Shown here: positions 44,165-53,454 of the stretch, piece after piece
Position numbering within the stretch: the first letter of the stretch is position 1
Layout: the number at the start of each line of letters is the position of its first letter
The notes under the pieces: generated by a model
Seen by the model: the letters and a program-made list of their open reading frames with translations, nothing else
Told to the model about the DNA's origin: nothing
Databases searched by the model: none
Program-made: the position numbers and the translations under genes
NCBI GenBank assembly: GCA_020436085.1
Contig: JAGQYM010000017.1
Location: 1-64,000 of the forward strand
Source: Cyclobacteriaceae bacterium
Lineage (GTDB): Bacteria; Bacteroidota; Bacteroidia; Cytophagales; Cyclobacteriaceae
Length of the DNA stretch: 64,000 nucleotides
Direction: 5' to 3'

Positions 44165-44230
44165 GAGTTTCAAATTAGACCGACAAAACTAGCAGATTCT
44201 TTCGTACTTGGAGAACTGCTTATATAAAAG

Positions 44231-47200
44231 CTACTGCAATACAGGTTGAAAGGTCTGCTGATTATCCAGCAGAAACTGACGCATCCTCTCAGGTGTTAGC
44301 AATGCCCTTAGGCGCTCAAGCGCGCTTCTGGAGTATTCGTAAAATCCCATTCGTGCAGCCTCCAGGCAGTAGGCTTTCAGGAGTTTTATGGAATGGTCAT
44401 TTGAATGGAGTGCATCAGTTAGAATAGTATATGAACGCAGGCGATATTTGCTATGGAGCTTAGCAAAGTTAGCTGCATCAATCACAGCTTCTTCGTCAAA
44501 TGGGTTGGCAGTTGATAACCAATTGAAAAAATTACCGGTGACAATGGTGTCTCCAGACATCTCACTCAGTTTTGCCTGAAAGTAGATTTTTTGATTTTGC
44601 CATTTGCCTTCGAAGTTGATTTGCTGATTATTGATTTGTCTGGCCAGACTTCTCATGTCACCCTTCTTTGCCAGTAGATCGAGCTCAAAATGTAAAATGC
44701 TTTCGTATAAGTCACGATCGGTCAGCTGCAGATCTTTCACCTTTTGAAACTGTACAATGGCAGCATCTGTTTCGTCCATTTCAAATAACTTTCTGCTGGT
44801 CTCAAGAATCGCACGGCCCTTAATATCATCATTGTCAATTTGCCGTAACACACGATCAAATTGGATCGTGTCCAGTGGTGCTATTCTGAATTGAGTGAAA
44901 AGATATTTTTCTTCATTTGAAAAACGGTTCACAAGATTCGGGCTTGCGGCAAGTGCATTGATCATTTGTTGTGATACTTCAAGGTAAGTTGTGTCGATGT
45001 TTCTCAGCGAATCCCATTTCACCAGAGATTCACCGATTCTCCCGGACTCGCTTAGCGAGGCGGCAACAACAGGAAGGTACTGCGGATTATTTTGATTGGC
45101 GATGTAGTCTGAAAATTTGCCTGCGTTGAATGGTGCATTTTGTTCCAGTGACCACATGGCCAGGATTGAATTGTATTTGTCCTGATCTCTACTTCTTATT
45201 GCCACCTCTTCCAAAAGTGAATAGGCACGGCCGATAGAACCGTTTTCATACAGTGCCAGAGCAGATGCGAATAGCACAGCTTCTTCATAATCGCTGTTAA
45301 CAGGCTTTTTGGCAATTGCTATTGCTTTGTTCACCAATGCACTATCTAACTCGCCAAGGTGATTTAGTACGTAGTTGTTAATAAGGCTTGCTGAAAATAA
45401 ATTGAGTGTCGTGTCAGCCAACGCGTCAAACTCAAAGTTCACCTTGGTGCCCTGCATATTTGCAAAAGCTAGCGCATTACTCCTTGTTCCCTGATTGTCA
45501 GATTCGAGTAGCCGAAGAAGGGAATCTGCAGGAACGTTCAAATTGTTTTTTGCAGAAACGCCAATGAAATTGGTTTGTGCGCCTTCTCTGGAAAGATTGT
45601 CCTCCATTGCGCGTTGCAGGAAAAATAATGATGAATCAAGAAGATTAAGTTTTGAGTAGACAAGCCCTAATGTGTTTTGAATAGGTCCGCTGTTATCAAA
45701 TGTCTTTCTGGCTTCCTGTAGTGCGAGCATGGCTTCAAGCCACGATCCTTCTCGTTGAAACGTTTGACTTAGATTAAGGAAAGAGAACTCAGTAGGTCTT
45801 AGTTGGCTGGCGCGATCATAAAAATTTCTTTCTCTAATCGAATTGCCTTTAGTGCCTTCGATATTTGCAACTGCGTAGTTGGAATGGTGATTGAGAAAAC
45901 CATAAGTTCCAGCTTGTTGATAGAATGCCTCGGCATAGGTTGAATTGCCCGTCACTTTATACAAATCACCGCCTGCGTTGTAGTAGGCGCTAAATGCATT
46001 TTGTACTGGAACTTGCCACGTATTATAAAAAAAGAACGCAAGCGTGGCAATCAAACCACCAAACCTAAAAGTGAAGTAAGGCATGTTGTTCGGCTTGTAT
46101 AACACTTTATATACCGGCATATTCTTCGCCAGCATACTGATGAAGTTGGATATGATATAGGTAAGAAAAATAATGCCGTATCCCAGGTGGCCGTATATAA
46201 TAGCGTCATCAATAGTTGCTAGAGCTGGATCATTGGCAGTGCCTAGAAAGTATCCAACGGTAGTGAAGCAGATAATGCCAAGACTAAGAAATAGTAATGT
46301 TCCGAATGGGTCGGCATCGATTATTCCCTCATACTGTGGCTGCCTTTGTCGAAAGCCCCAAACACCAAGGATGCCAGAGATAGTGAGGAGTAAATAAAAA
46401 TTGATATAGAGGAAGTCCCATTGAATTGTTCCAATCTTATGCAGATAGGCAAGGGCCAAATTTGCCATATAAATCACACTGATAATCAGAAAGTGATTTA
46501 AGCTCTTACTCTGCGCAGATGCCTGGCTGGCGACAAATACAAATGATGCCAAAATCTCATGCGCCACCATCAGAATAAAAATGACGCTCAAAACAATTCC
46601 CGCGGTCACACCAGTAACTGAAAGGTGGAGGAACGGGTAATCAACACCACTGAAAAAACTAGTGACGATCGCCAGCAGTGCAGTAATGACTGAGAAGATC
46701 AACAGCCGGACCCTGAAAGTTGTCGATGAACGGAAGAATTGAAAATAAAAGCTTGGTATAATGTAGCAAGCCAAAGTGATAATAGTAAATACCTTATTAG
46801 GCATCCCAAACATGTTGATGATCTCCAACCGAAAGCCAACGATCAGTAGAATGAACAAGCCCATTCCGAGCAAATACCAGAATCGAGAGAGTACCGTGAC
46901 GATGGTGAGTAAAACCACCATGCCGATAGCAAGTGCGCCAAGGAATACATATCCGGCTGTAACGTTTGGTTTAAGCGAGCTCCCAAGCAGTCGCTCAAAA
47001 ATGAGGTAGTTATCACCTGGAATAGTAAGTTCTAGTAAACCATGTTGAAAAGTATGTGCTGGAACGGTGATCTGCTCCTGTTCTTGAATATGAAGCCAGT
47101 TTAATGCTGGTGCAGGAGCCATCAACCATGAATACCACAGGAAGCAAAGGCTCAATACAAATATCAGAGCGACAACTAGCCCAATTCGCTGATAGACTCT

Positions 47201-47233
47201 TGCCCATGATTTCCAGAATTGTAGTGCGTGCAT
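44231..47233 (-). CDS. large membrane protein with TPR-like C-terminus, unknown function
   Basis: The 1000-residue protein has an N-terminal helix (about 17-37), a soluble loop of about 50 residues, then about ten further membrane helices up to residue 420. The remaining 580 residues are helical repeats of TPR type (for example NTLGLVYSKLNLLDSSLFFL). Membrane-plus-TPR proteins often organise envelope complexes or polymer export. I cannot name a family. It lies 57 bases upstream of nothing obvious: gcvT starts 66 bases after its stop and is probably separate. Confidence 0.72.
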   Translation of the reverse strand: MHALQFWKSWARVYQRIGLVVALIFVLSLCFLWYSWLMAPAPALNWLHIQEQEQITVPAHTFQHGLLELTIPGDNYLIFERLLGSSLKPNVTAGYVFLGALAIGMVVLLTIVTVLSRFWYLLGMGLFILLIVGFRLEIINMFGMPNKVFTIITLACYIIPSFYFQFFRSSTTFRVRLLIFSVITALLAIVTSFFSGVDYPFLHLSVTGVTAGIVLSVIFILMVAHEILASFVFVASQASAQSKSLNHFLIISVIYMANLALAYLHKIGTIQWDFLYINFYLLLTISGILGVWGFRQRQPQYEGIIDADPFGTLLFLSLGIICFTTVGYFLGTANDPALATIDDAIIYGHLGYGIIFLTYIISNFISMLAKNMPVYKVLYKPNNMPYFTFRFGGLIATLAFFFYNTWQVPVQNAFSAYYNAGGDLYKVTGNSTYAEAFYQQAGTYGFLNHHSNYAVANIEGTKGNSIRERNFYDRASQLRPTEFSFLNLSQTFQREGSWLEAMLALQEARKTFDNSGPIQNTLGLVYSKLNLLDSSLFFLQRAMEDNLSREGAQTNFIGVSAKNNLNVPADSLLRLLESDNQGTRSNALAFANMQGTKVNFEFDALADTTLNLFSASLINNYVLNHLGELDSALVNKAIAIAKKPVNSDYEEAVLFASALALYENGSIGRAYSLLEEVAIRSRDQDKYNSILAMWSLEQNAPFNAGKFSDYIANQNNPQYLPVVAASLSESGRIGESLVKWDSLRNIDTTYLEVSQQMINALAASPNLVNRFSNEEKYLFTQFRIAPLDTIQFDRVLRQIDNDDIKGRAILETSRKLFEMDETDAAIVQFQKVKDLQLTDRDLYESILHFELDLLAKKGDMRSLARQINNQQINFEGKWQNQKIYFQAKLSEMSGDTIVTGNFFNWLSTANPFDEEAVIDAANFAKLHSKYRLRSYTILTDALHSNDHSIKLLKAYCLEAARMGFYEYSRSALERLRALLTPERMRQFLLDNQQTFQPVLQ

Positions 47234-47340
47234 TGGCTAGCCCGATTTGGGGCGCAAACTACGTAGGTGGGCGATAAAATGAAAATCGAGGCAATAGCAT
47301 CGTTGTGATTTGCCTTTTGTTAGTTTTGGATTTTAGCGCC

Positions 47341-47835
47341 ATGAACAATACGTTATCAGTTAGAAAAGTTTTACCCGAAGATCACGACCAACTATGGACG
47401 ATTATACGGGAAGTGATTGCTGGCGGTGAAACTTATGTGTTTCATCCGGATTCAAGCCGTGAAAAAATGATGGCGTACTGGCTGGCGTCTGATAAGCATG
47501 TTTACATAGTGGAACAGGGCGGTGAGATGGTGGGAACTTTTACGATCAAGCCCAATATGCCAGATCGAGGTTCGCATGTGGCAAACGGATCTTATATGGT
47601 AAGCCCACACCACTCTGGCAAGGGTATTGGCGAATTCATGGGCAGGTATTCTCTCGAGGAAGCCAAACGCCTTGGGTATCAAGCAATGCAATTCAATATT
47701 GTCATCAAGTCAAATTCACCAGCGGTAAAACTTTGGCAAAAAATCGGCTTTAAAATTATTGGCGAGGTGCCAAATGCTTTTCAACATCCAAAGCTTGGAC
47801 CAACTAACGCCTATATAATGTATCGGGAGTTGTAG
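47341..47835 (+). CDS. GNAT family N-acetyltransferase
   Basis: The 164-residue protein has the GNAT acetyl-CoA loop (VSPHHSGKGIGEFMGR) and strand 4-5 splay. I chose ATG 47341 because the frame's earlier GTG adds 12 hydrophobic residues not seen in the family. A TAGTTTTG box ends 12 bases before this ATG, which agrees with a short leader. Substrate unknown; the closest types acetylate amino acids or their analogues. Confidence 0.87.
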   Translation: MNNTLSVRKVLPEDHDQLWTIIREVIAGGETYVFHPDSSREKMMAYWLASDKHVYIVEQGGEMVGTFTIKPNMPDRGSHVANGSYMVSPHHSGKGIGEFMGRYSLEEAKRLGYQAMQFNIVIKSNSPAVKLWQKIGFKIIGEVPNAFQHPKLGPTNAYIMYREL

Positions 47836-47838
47836 TGA

Positions 47839-48126
47839 TTATTCAATCACCTTGGGTACGCGGAAGTATTTTCCTTCTTTGTCGGGTGCGTTTTTTAGCA
47901 CCTCATCTGTGTTAAGTTGATTTTTAACTTCATCCTCACGGAGTGAATTGATTTCATGCGACATTGTGGTGAGAGGTTCTACACCAGTTGTGTCAACTTC
48001 TTTTAGTTTTTCAACAAATGAAATCATCCTCGACATATCTTCGAGCAACTTAGGCACTTCTTTTTCATCCAACTCAAGGCGAGCCAGGTGCGCAATCTTC
48101 TCTAACGTAGCTCTGTCGATTTTCAT
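47839..48126 (-). CDS. gatC: Asp-tRNA(Asn)/Glu-tRNA(Gln) amidotransferase subunit C
   Basis: ATG 48126, one base after the upstream stop, gives the typical 95-residue GatC; an earlier in-frame ATG would add 15 residues. The sequence KIAHLARLELDEKEV and GVEPLTTMSHEINSLREDEV matches the family. GatC stabilises GatA in the complex that amidates misacylated tRNA. GatA and GatB are not in the window, so the complex genes are dispersed. Confidence 0.93.
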   Translation of the reverse strand: MKIDRATLEKIAHLARLELDEKEVPKLLEDMSRMISFVEKLKEVDTTGVEPLTTMSHEINSLREDEVKNQLNTDEVLKNAPDKEGKYFRVPKVIE

Positions 48127-48127
48127 T

Positions 48128-48865
48128 TTAAAAACTCGCGTTCGGATTTTGTTTCCGCAGTTCGTCATCAATAACCTGGTACACTTTCTCTTTCAGGCTG
48201 TTCATGTCATTCAAAGTCATCCCCGTCACATCTATGGGTTCGTGAAAGATCACTTTGGTTGGAGTCCAGTGCAAAAGCATAGGCTCTACCGGCAAAAGTA
48301 TCCAATTGTGAGGAATGGTGACGGGTACGATCGGGATTTGTTTCTCAATGGATGCTCTGAAGGCACCGTCTTTCAACCTGACCATCTTTGGCGGCTGGTC
48401 GGTATATATGCCGCCTTCTATGAAAATGGTGAGACTCTTACCTTCGTCAAGTGCCTGTAGTGATTTTACCAAAGTTGAATACATGCTTTTCAACTTTGTT
48501 CTGTCAACTGTGATATGGAGGTTCTTATACATCCAACCGAAAAGCGGCACCGTCTCCATTTCACTTTTGCCCACGAAGATGGTATTGTGACTATTAAGAC
48601 CCATTGTGGGGATATCAATAAAAGAGAAATGATTGGGTGCGAAAACGTATTGTTTTTTTGGATCAAGCGACTGCCTGTATTCAACTTTGATTGGAATGCC
48701 TATGAGAAAGAATAGCGATTTTGCCCACCATCGATTAAATACTCCGATCAGGCGAAACTGTTTTTTGAAAACGATGGGAATAAGTAGAGGAAAGAAAAAA
48801 ACCAGGAACAACAGTCCAAAAATTAACATCCCATAGACTGTATATACCTTCCTTAAAAAATTCAT
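48128..48865 (-). CDS. 1-acylglycerol-3-phosphate acyltransferase family (PlsC), copy 2
   Basis: The 245-residue protein has N-terminal membrane segments and the His79-x4-Asp84 dyad (NHFSFID). Motif III is altered to FIEGGIYTDQ (148-157) in place of FPEGT, so phosphate binding may differ from copy 1 at 32150-32887. It should act on a lysolipid at the inner membrane. gatC follows after one base. Confidence 0.85.
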   Translation of the reverse strand: MNFLRKVYTVYGMLIFGLLFLVFFFPLLIPIVFKKQFRLIGVFNRWWAKSLFFLIGIPIKVEYRQSLDPKKQYVFAPNHFSFIDIPTMGLNSHNTIFVGKSEMETVPLFGWMYKNLHITVDRTKLKSMYSTLVKSLQALDEGKSLTIFIEGGIYTDQPPKMVRLKDGAFRASIEKQIPIVPVTIPHNWILLPVEPMLLHWTPTKVIFHEPIDVTGMTLNDMNSLKEKVYQVIDDELRKQNPNASF

Positions 48866-48914
48866 GTTATCAGTCGGTCACCGAAGCGTTAACTAAGATC
48901 AGGTCAGTATAAGT

Positions 48915-50216
48915 TTATTTCACGTTCGGCATAGGCTTTGGAATCAAAATGATCTCCGTTTGCCTTCCATCAATGTAGTTGACACCTTGCTTGTCAAAGT
49001 AAGCGTCTTCTTCTAACATCACTCTGATATCCTTTTTCCATTCTGCAATGTTAACGGTGCAGTTGAGCTCGATTGAGTAGGCTGTATTGAGATGGAGCGG
49101 GTAGTCTCCTGTAACGGGAACCCCTTCTTGCAGATCCCACATCCCCAATGTAGTTCCGGCTGCATGGCCATGATAGCCGATTGGGTGTGTGTAGATGGAT
49201 GGTGTGATTCCTTCCGCGATCGCTTGCTTTCTTGACTCTGCTAAAACCTGATTTCCGGTTTTACCTTCTTTAAAGTTGTTGGTGAATATGTCCTGTAATC
49301 GATTTCCTTTTTTAAAGGCTTCTTTTAGGTATGAGGGTGCGTCAGTCTCGCCAGCTTTCAGCACATAGGCATGCTCTTGCGTGTCTGTATTCAACCTCAA
49401 ATATGTTATACCAAAATCTACATGAAGGAAATCCCCCGGCCGAATGATGTTGTCTAGCTCCGATTCACGCTGAATGTCAACGCTGGGGTGAAACCACGTG
49501 TCAAGTTTTAACTCTTTAATCTTTTCACGATACCACCATACCAGATCATCTGAGGAAGTTACACCCGGCTGAATTACTTTATCCGAAAATCCCTCAGCAA
49601 TAATTTCGTGGGCGATCCTGCAGATGTGCGGATAGATTGCCATCTCTTTTTCTGTGCGTGTTTCCAGCCATGCGACAGCAAGTTTTTCAGCGGAGATCAC
49701 ATTGCTCTGGAATTTCTTGGGAAGAACTTTTATCAGATTGTCATAGTCGTTGGACGTAAGTCCATCGGTATGACCCCAGTTAGCTGCTTTATTCACGGCA
49801 ATTTTTTTCGGATTACGTTCTTCGATTATTTTTCCGAGACGTGCCCATTGATCAGGTTGCTCTTCCGGATTCCATGCGCGTTTAAACACTTTGCCAACAT
49901 CGTATCGTGCCACAGCTAAGTATTCCATTGAACTACCTTTGTCAAACGCAACCAGCATTGTAGTTCGTCTGGCGGCCATCCATGTGGCAGGCAGAAACGT
50001 TTTGATAACCGGATCTTCATTGTATTCGCGGGAAATGACCACCCACATATCGATCCCTTCGCGCTTCATTAGTGACGGGAGTAAATTCTCAAGTCGGTCG
50101 TTCAGCAACTCATCGATAACCTTGGCCTGCTCTCGCTGCGAAAGAATGACCGAATATTGTGCGATAGAAACTGTACAAACAAAACACAATGCGAGAAATG
50201 AAATTGACCTAATCAT
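48915..50216 (-). CDS. secreted M24 family metallopeptidase (Xaa-Pro peptidase-like)
   Basis: The 433-residue protein has a signal peptide (to residue 19), a creatinase-like N-terminal domain (about 30-190) and a pita-bread catalytic domain. Probable metal ligands are Asp267 (HVDFG), Asp278, His351 or His349 (GYHGHAAG), Glu383 (SIELN) and Glu402. Prolidase/aminopeptidase P activity on extracytoplasmic peptides is likely. The thioesterase gene stops six bases upstream of its start. Confidence 0.87.
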   Translation of the reverse strand: MIRSISFLALCFVCTVSIAQYSVILSQREQAKVIDELLNDRLENLLPSLMKREGIDMWVVISREYNEDPVIKTFLPATWMAARRTTMLVAFDKGSSMEYLAVARYDVGKVFKRAWNPEEQPDQWARLGKIIEERNPKKIAVNKAANWGHTDGLTSNDYDNLIKVLPKKFQSNVISAEKLAVAWLETRTEKEMAIYPHICRIAHEIIAEGFSDKVIQPGVTSSDDLVWWYREKIKELKLDTWFHPSVDIQRESELDNIIRPGDFLHVDFGITYLRLNTDTQEHAYVLKAGETDAPSYLKEAFKKGNRLQDIFTNNFKEGKTGNQVLAESRKQAIAEGITPSIYTHPIGYHGHAAGTTLGMWDLQEGVPVTGDYPLHLNTAYSIELNCTVNIAEWKKDIRVMLEEDAYFDKQGVNYIDGRQTEIILIPKPMPNVK

Positions 50217-50222
50217 GAATTT

Positions 50223-50780
50223 TTAAATTTTATACTTTAGAATACAACGTTGATTTTTTAATACCTCATCGGCCCGCTCCACTTCTATATTAGACTTTGC
50301 GTCATCCATCTTTTCCCTCACCGAATTTTTTATGTCTTTCATTTGCATGGCTTCGATAAATCTTTTCACATCTTCCTTCGTTTCCAGAATCAAAGCAGGT
50401 ACACGCGCAGGTTTGTCATCGTCTCCTTTTGCCACCATCGTAATGAAAGATGAATTGGTATGCTTGATAATACCTGACTTGATATTTTGCGATTCGACTC
50501 GAATGCCAACAACCAGGGACGTTCGTCCCACATAGTTGACCGAAGCATGCATTGACACGAGTTCACCAACTTCCACGGGCTGTAAGAACTCAACTTTGTC
50601 CACCGTAACGGTGACACAATAAGTGCCCGCATGTTTACTCGCAGTAGCATAAGCCACTTTATCCATCAGCGATAGCAAAGTACCTCCATGAATTTTTCCG
50701 CCAAAGTTGGCATAGGAGGGAACCATGAGCTCCGTGATTGTCGTCTGTGATTCTCGCACAGCGCGCGCTTCTACTTCCAT
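50223..50780 (-). CDS. acyl-CoA thioesterase, hotdog fold (YciA/BACH type)
   Basis: The 185-residue protein has the hotdog thioesterase pattern: FGGKIHGGTLLSLMDKVAYA (catalytic region near residue 30) and VDKVEFLQPVEVGELVSM. It hydrolyses acyl-CoA in the cytoplasm. About 45 charged residues extend the C-terminus beyond the fold. The M24 peptidase gene follows after six bases. Confidence 0.88.
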   Translation of the reverse strand: MEVEARAVRESQTTITELMVPSYANFGGKIHGGTLLSLMDKVAYATASKHAGTYCVTVTVDKVEFLQPVEVGELVSMHASVNYVGRTSLVVGIRVESQNIKSGIIKHTNSSFITMVAKGDDDKPARVPALILETKEDVKRFIEAMQMKDIKNSVREKMDDAKSNIEVERADEVLKNQRCILKYKI

Positions 50781-50828
50781 TAGGTGGATATTTAGCTAGT
50801 AATTTAAAAAGATTATCAAAACTGTACC

Positions 50829-52172
50829 CTAGATAGGGTTAGGGTTTCTTGAGAGTCGTCTGAATCTCACCACCATAGCTGTGGCAGTCAATGTCAACCC
50901 GATAAACAGTCCCAGCCATATCCCGCTAGCTCCAAAGGAAAATGGAAAAGCGAGCGTATATCCTAAAGGTAGTGCTACTGCCCAGTAAGCTACCAGAATG
51001 AGCAGCGAAGGAATCTTTACATCCTGTAGCCCGCGCAATGCTCCGGCAGTGACCACCTGTATCCCGTCTGACAGTTGAAAGAATGCGGCAAAGATGAGAA
51101 GTGATGCCGTCAGATCGATTACGCTTTCATTGTCGATATATAGTGAAGGCAGTGCATACCGACCGAAGATAAAAAGTAAAGCCCATGCCGCCATGATTGC
51201 CACGGCCATCCAGATCATCGCAAAAGCTGCCGTTCTCATATTGCTGGTGTCTCGCTGGCCAAGAAAATTTCCCACCCTGATTGTTGCCGCTGCGCCAAGT
51301 CCTGATGTGGTCATATAACTAATCGTGGCAAGATTGATTGCAATCTGATGCGCAGCTAATGCTGTGGTGCCAAGCCATCCCATCATGATAGCAGAGAAAC
51401 CGAAAGCTGACGCCTCGAAAATAAACTGTGAACCCGCAGGCAAGCCGATGTGCAACATTCGTTTTATTAACGCGATTGAATAACCACCCGCTTTGAAACC
51501 GCCTTTGTAAGGTTGATATTTTTTCGCATAATAAACGTAGCCCATCATCGCGATAGCCATTATCGTTCGTGAGATAAGCGTTGCCCATCCTGCGCCATTC
51601 AACCCTAGTGTGGGCGCGCCAAACTTTCCGAAAATCAAAATATAGTTGAGCCCAATGTTGATAAGGTTGCTACCAATTACGATAGCCATTGCAACACGCG
51701 TGCTTTGCAAGCCCTCAGCAAATTGGCGATAGGTTTGAAAAATCATGGTTGGTATGATCGCCCCAGCAACTATGCTCAGGTATGGGATCGCGAGCGTCAC
51801 AACTTCTGATGGTTGACCCATAAAATGCATGAAAGGCTCACATGAAAAAATTAGCGCAACCAAAACAAATCCGGTGACCAGATTGATTAATGATCCATTC
51901 TTAAGAACGTCAATGATCTTATTCACATCGTTAGCGCCATCGGCTTGTGCCACCAAAGGTGTGATGGCGTATGAAACACCAACTCCGAAGAAAAGCGGAA
52001 TTGAAAAGAAGATATTTGCAAACGAGGACGCGGCTAAAGGCGTTGCACCAGTCCAACCGACCATTACACTGTCGGCTACACCAGTCATCACTTGTCCGAG
52101 CATGGCCAGCATCACTGGGTAAGCCAGAAGAAAATTAGGTTTGAGATGCTTAGTGTATTGCTGAAGCTGCAT
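50829..52172 (-). CDS. MATE family efflux transporter (NorM-like)
   Basis: The 447-residue protein has twelve predicted helices and the family signatures MVGWTGATPLAASSFANI and GLGAAATIRVGNFLGQRD. It is a multidrug/Na+ or H+ antiporter by family. Compared with the 2231-3670 protein it lacks the N-terminal extension. It follows the Nudix gene by eight bases on the same strand. The TAG stop lies within an ACCCTA/TAGGGT inverted repeat (50826-50839) that could serve as a weak terminator. Confidence 0.9.
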   Translation of the reverse strand: MQLQQYTKHLKPNFLLAYPVMLAMLGQVMTGVADSVMVGWTGATPLAASSFANIFFSIPLFFGVGVSYAITPLVAQADGANDVNKIIDVLKNGSLINLVTGFVLVALIFSCEPFMHFMGQPSEVVTLAIPYLSIVAGAIIPTMIFQTYRQFAEGLQSTRVAMAIVIGSNLINIGLNYILIFGKFGAPTLGLNGAGWATLISRTIMAIAMMGYVYYAKKYQPYKGGFKAGGYSIALIKRMLHIGLPAGSQFIFEASAFGFSAIMMGWLGTTALAAHQIAINLATISYMTTSGLGAAATIRVGNFLGQRDTSNMRTAAFAMIWMAVAIMAAWALLFIFGRYALPSLYIDNESVIDLTASLLIFAAFFQLSDGIQVVTAGALRGLQDVKIPSLLILVAYWAVALPLGYTLAFPFSFGASGIWLGLFIGLTLTATAMVVRFRRLSRNPNPI

Positions 52173-52180
52173 AAACTTCC

Positions 52181-52732
52181 CTAGTAACCTTTGATCCTTG
52201 CGACCATCAGCAGGCCGATCACACTAAGACTGTCCGTAATTTCTCCTTTAATGACCATATCAACAGCGTCTTTCAGGTGCACCTTTTTGATTTTCATATC
52301 CGCCTCGGTATCCTCTCTTTCAGATCTCCCCTCAGTCAGGTTTTCGGCAACGAATAAAATACCTTCTTCATCTGAAACGGAATTGGAAAGGTGAGCTTGG
52401 CCTATCTTCGTCCACTTTTCAGCTTCCAGCCCCGTTTCTTCTTTGAGTTCTCGCTTGGCGGAAATCAGAGGATCAGTGCTCAACGCACCACCTCCTTCAG
52501 GTATTTCCCATGACCAGACATCAAGGGTATATCGATATTGGCCTACAAGCCAGGTTTCATCTTTTTCATTGATGGGTATAATTCCGATGGCTTTGTTTTT
52601 GAAATGCACTTTGCCGTAGATTCCCGGCTTGCCAGCCGGATTCAGAACTTGGTGTTCTTCTACGTTAATCCACGGATTGTCGTAAACCTGACGCGATGAA
52701 ATTTTTTTCCAGAGATTTGCCACCTTCTTCAT
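52181..52732 (-). CDS. NUDIX hydrolase (ADP-ribose pyrophosphatase-like)
   Basis: The start is ATG 52732; a TTG one codon earlier is less likely. The 183-residue protein has the Nudix box in the GGG-x-x-x-x-D-P-L form, ending ISAKRELKEETGL, preceded by VWSWEIPEG as in ADP-ribose pyrophosphatases. The first Glu of the canonical G-x5-E is replaced by Thr, while the RE-x2-EE-x-G metal-binding part is intact. It sits eight bases before the MATE gene and diverges from rnhB. Confidence 0.9.
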   Translation of the reverse strand: MKKVANLWKKISSRQVYDNPWINVEEHQVLNPAGKPGIYGKVHFKNKAIGIIPINEKDETWLVGQYRYTLDVWSWEIPEGGGALSTDPLISAKRELKEETGLEAEKWTKIGQAHLSNSVSDEEGILFVAENLTEGRSEREDTEADMKIKKVHLKDAVDMVIKGEITDSLSVIGLLMVARIKGY

Positions 52733-52813
52733 CAACTAATTCAACAAAAGCTTTTATCAAATTGAAAGATAGCAAAATATGGAGTTGTCCGATTGTGCAG
52801 GTTTGGATTTCAA

Positions 52814-52843
52814 TTTGGATTTCAAGGTGAACCTTTATCTTTG
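52814..52843 (+). promoter_or_regulatory. Bacteroidota-type promoter of rnhB
   Basis: TTTG (52814-52817), an 18-base spacer and TATCTTTG (52836-52843) match the consensus. The box ends five bases before the rnhB ATG at 52849, so transcription should begin at or within a few bases of the start codon. Confidence 0.7.
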
Positions 52844-52848
52844 ATGCG

Positions 52849-53448
52849 ATGCTGTTGCCACACCACACACCAGATTTAGTAGAGGCGGGTTGCGATGAAG
52901 TAGGTCGCGGCTGTTTGGCGGGTCCTGTAGTCGCTGCAGCAGTTATTCTTCCTAAAAATTATTTTCACGAAACGCTAAACGACTCAAAACAGCTTGGGCG
53001 TGATGAACGACTTTTACTCAGGGAAGAAATCCAACGCGATGCTTTGGCATGGGCAGTGGCGGAGGTAGATAATAATGAGATCGATAAGATCAATATTCTT
53101 AAAGCGTCATTTAAAGCCATGCACCTGGCATTGGACAAACTCAAAGTGAAGCCAGATCTTTTGCTAATAGATGGAAATCGTTTTCAGCCCTATGGAGAAC
53201 TGAGCTTTGAGTGTGTAGTAAAAGGAGACGCAACATACCTAAGTATCGCGGCAGCCTCTGTACTTGCAAAGACCTATCGTGACGAGCTTATGTTGAAACT
53301 TTCCGAGCAGTTTCCCGGTTACGGATGGGAAACTAATGTGGGCTATCCCACCGAGGAGCATCGTGATGGTATTCGAAATCTGGGCATCACTCCACTTCAT
53401 CGGAGATCATTTCAATTATTGCCCTCACAACTCGAACTCTTTAGTTAG
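52849..53448 (+). CDS. rnhB: ribonuclease HII
   Basis: The 199-residue protein has the RNase HII active-site acids: Asp and Glu in AGCDEVGRGCLAGPV, Asp in LLIDGNRF, and Asp near the AAASVLAKTYRDELM helix. The terminal HRRSF motif is also present. It removes ribonucleotides from DNA. The NRDE gene starts six bases after the stop. Confidence 0.95.
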   Translation: MLLPHHTPDLVEAGCDEVGRGCLAGPVVAAAVILPKNYFHETLNDSKQLGRDERLLLREEIQRDALAWAVAEVDNNEIDKINILKASFKAMHLALDKLKVKPDLLLIDGNRFQPYGELSFECVVKGDATYLSIAAASVLAKTYRDELMLKLSEQFPGYGWETNVGYPTEEHRDGIRNLGITPLHRRSFQLLPSQLELFS

Positions 53449-53454
53449 GTCAAC

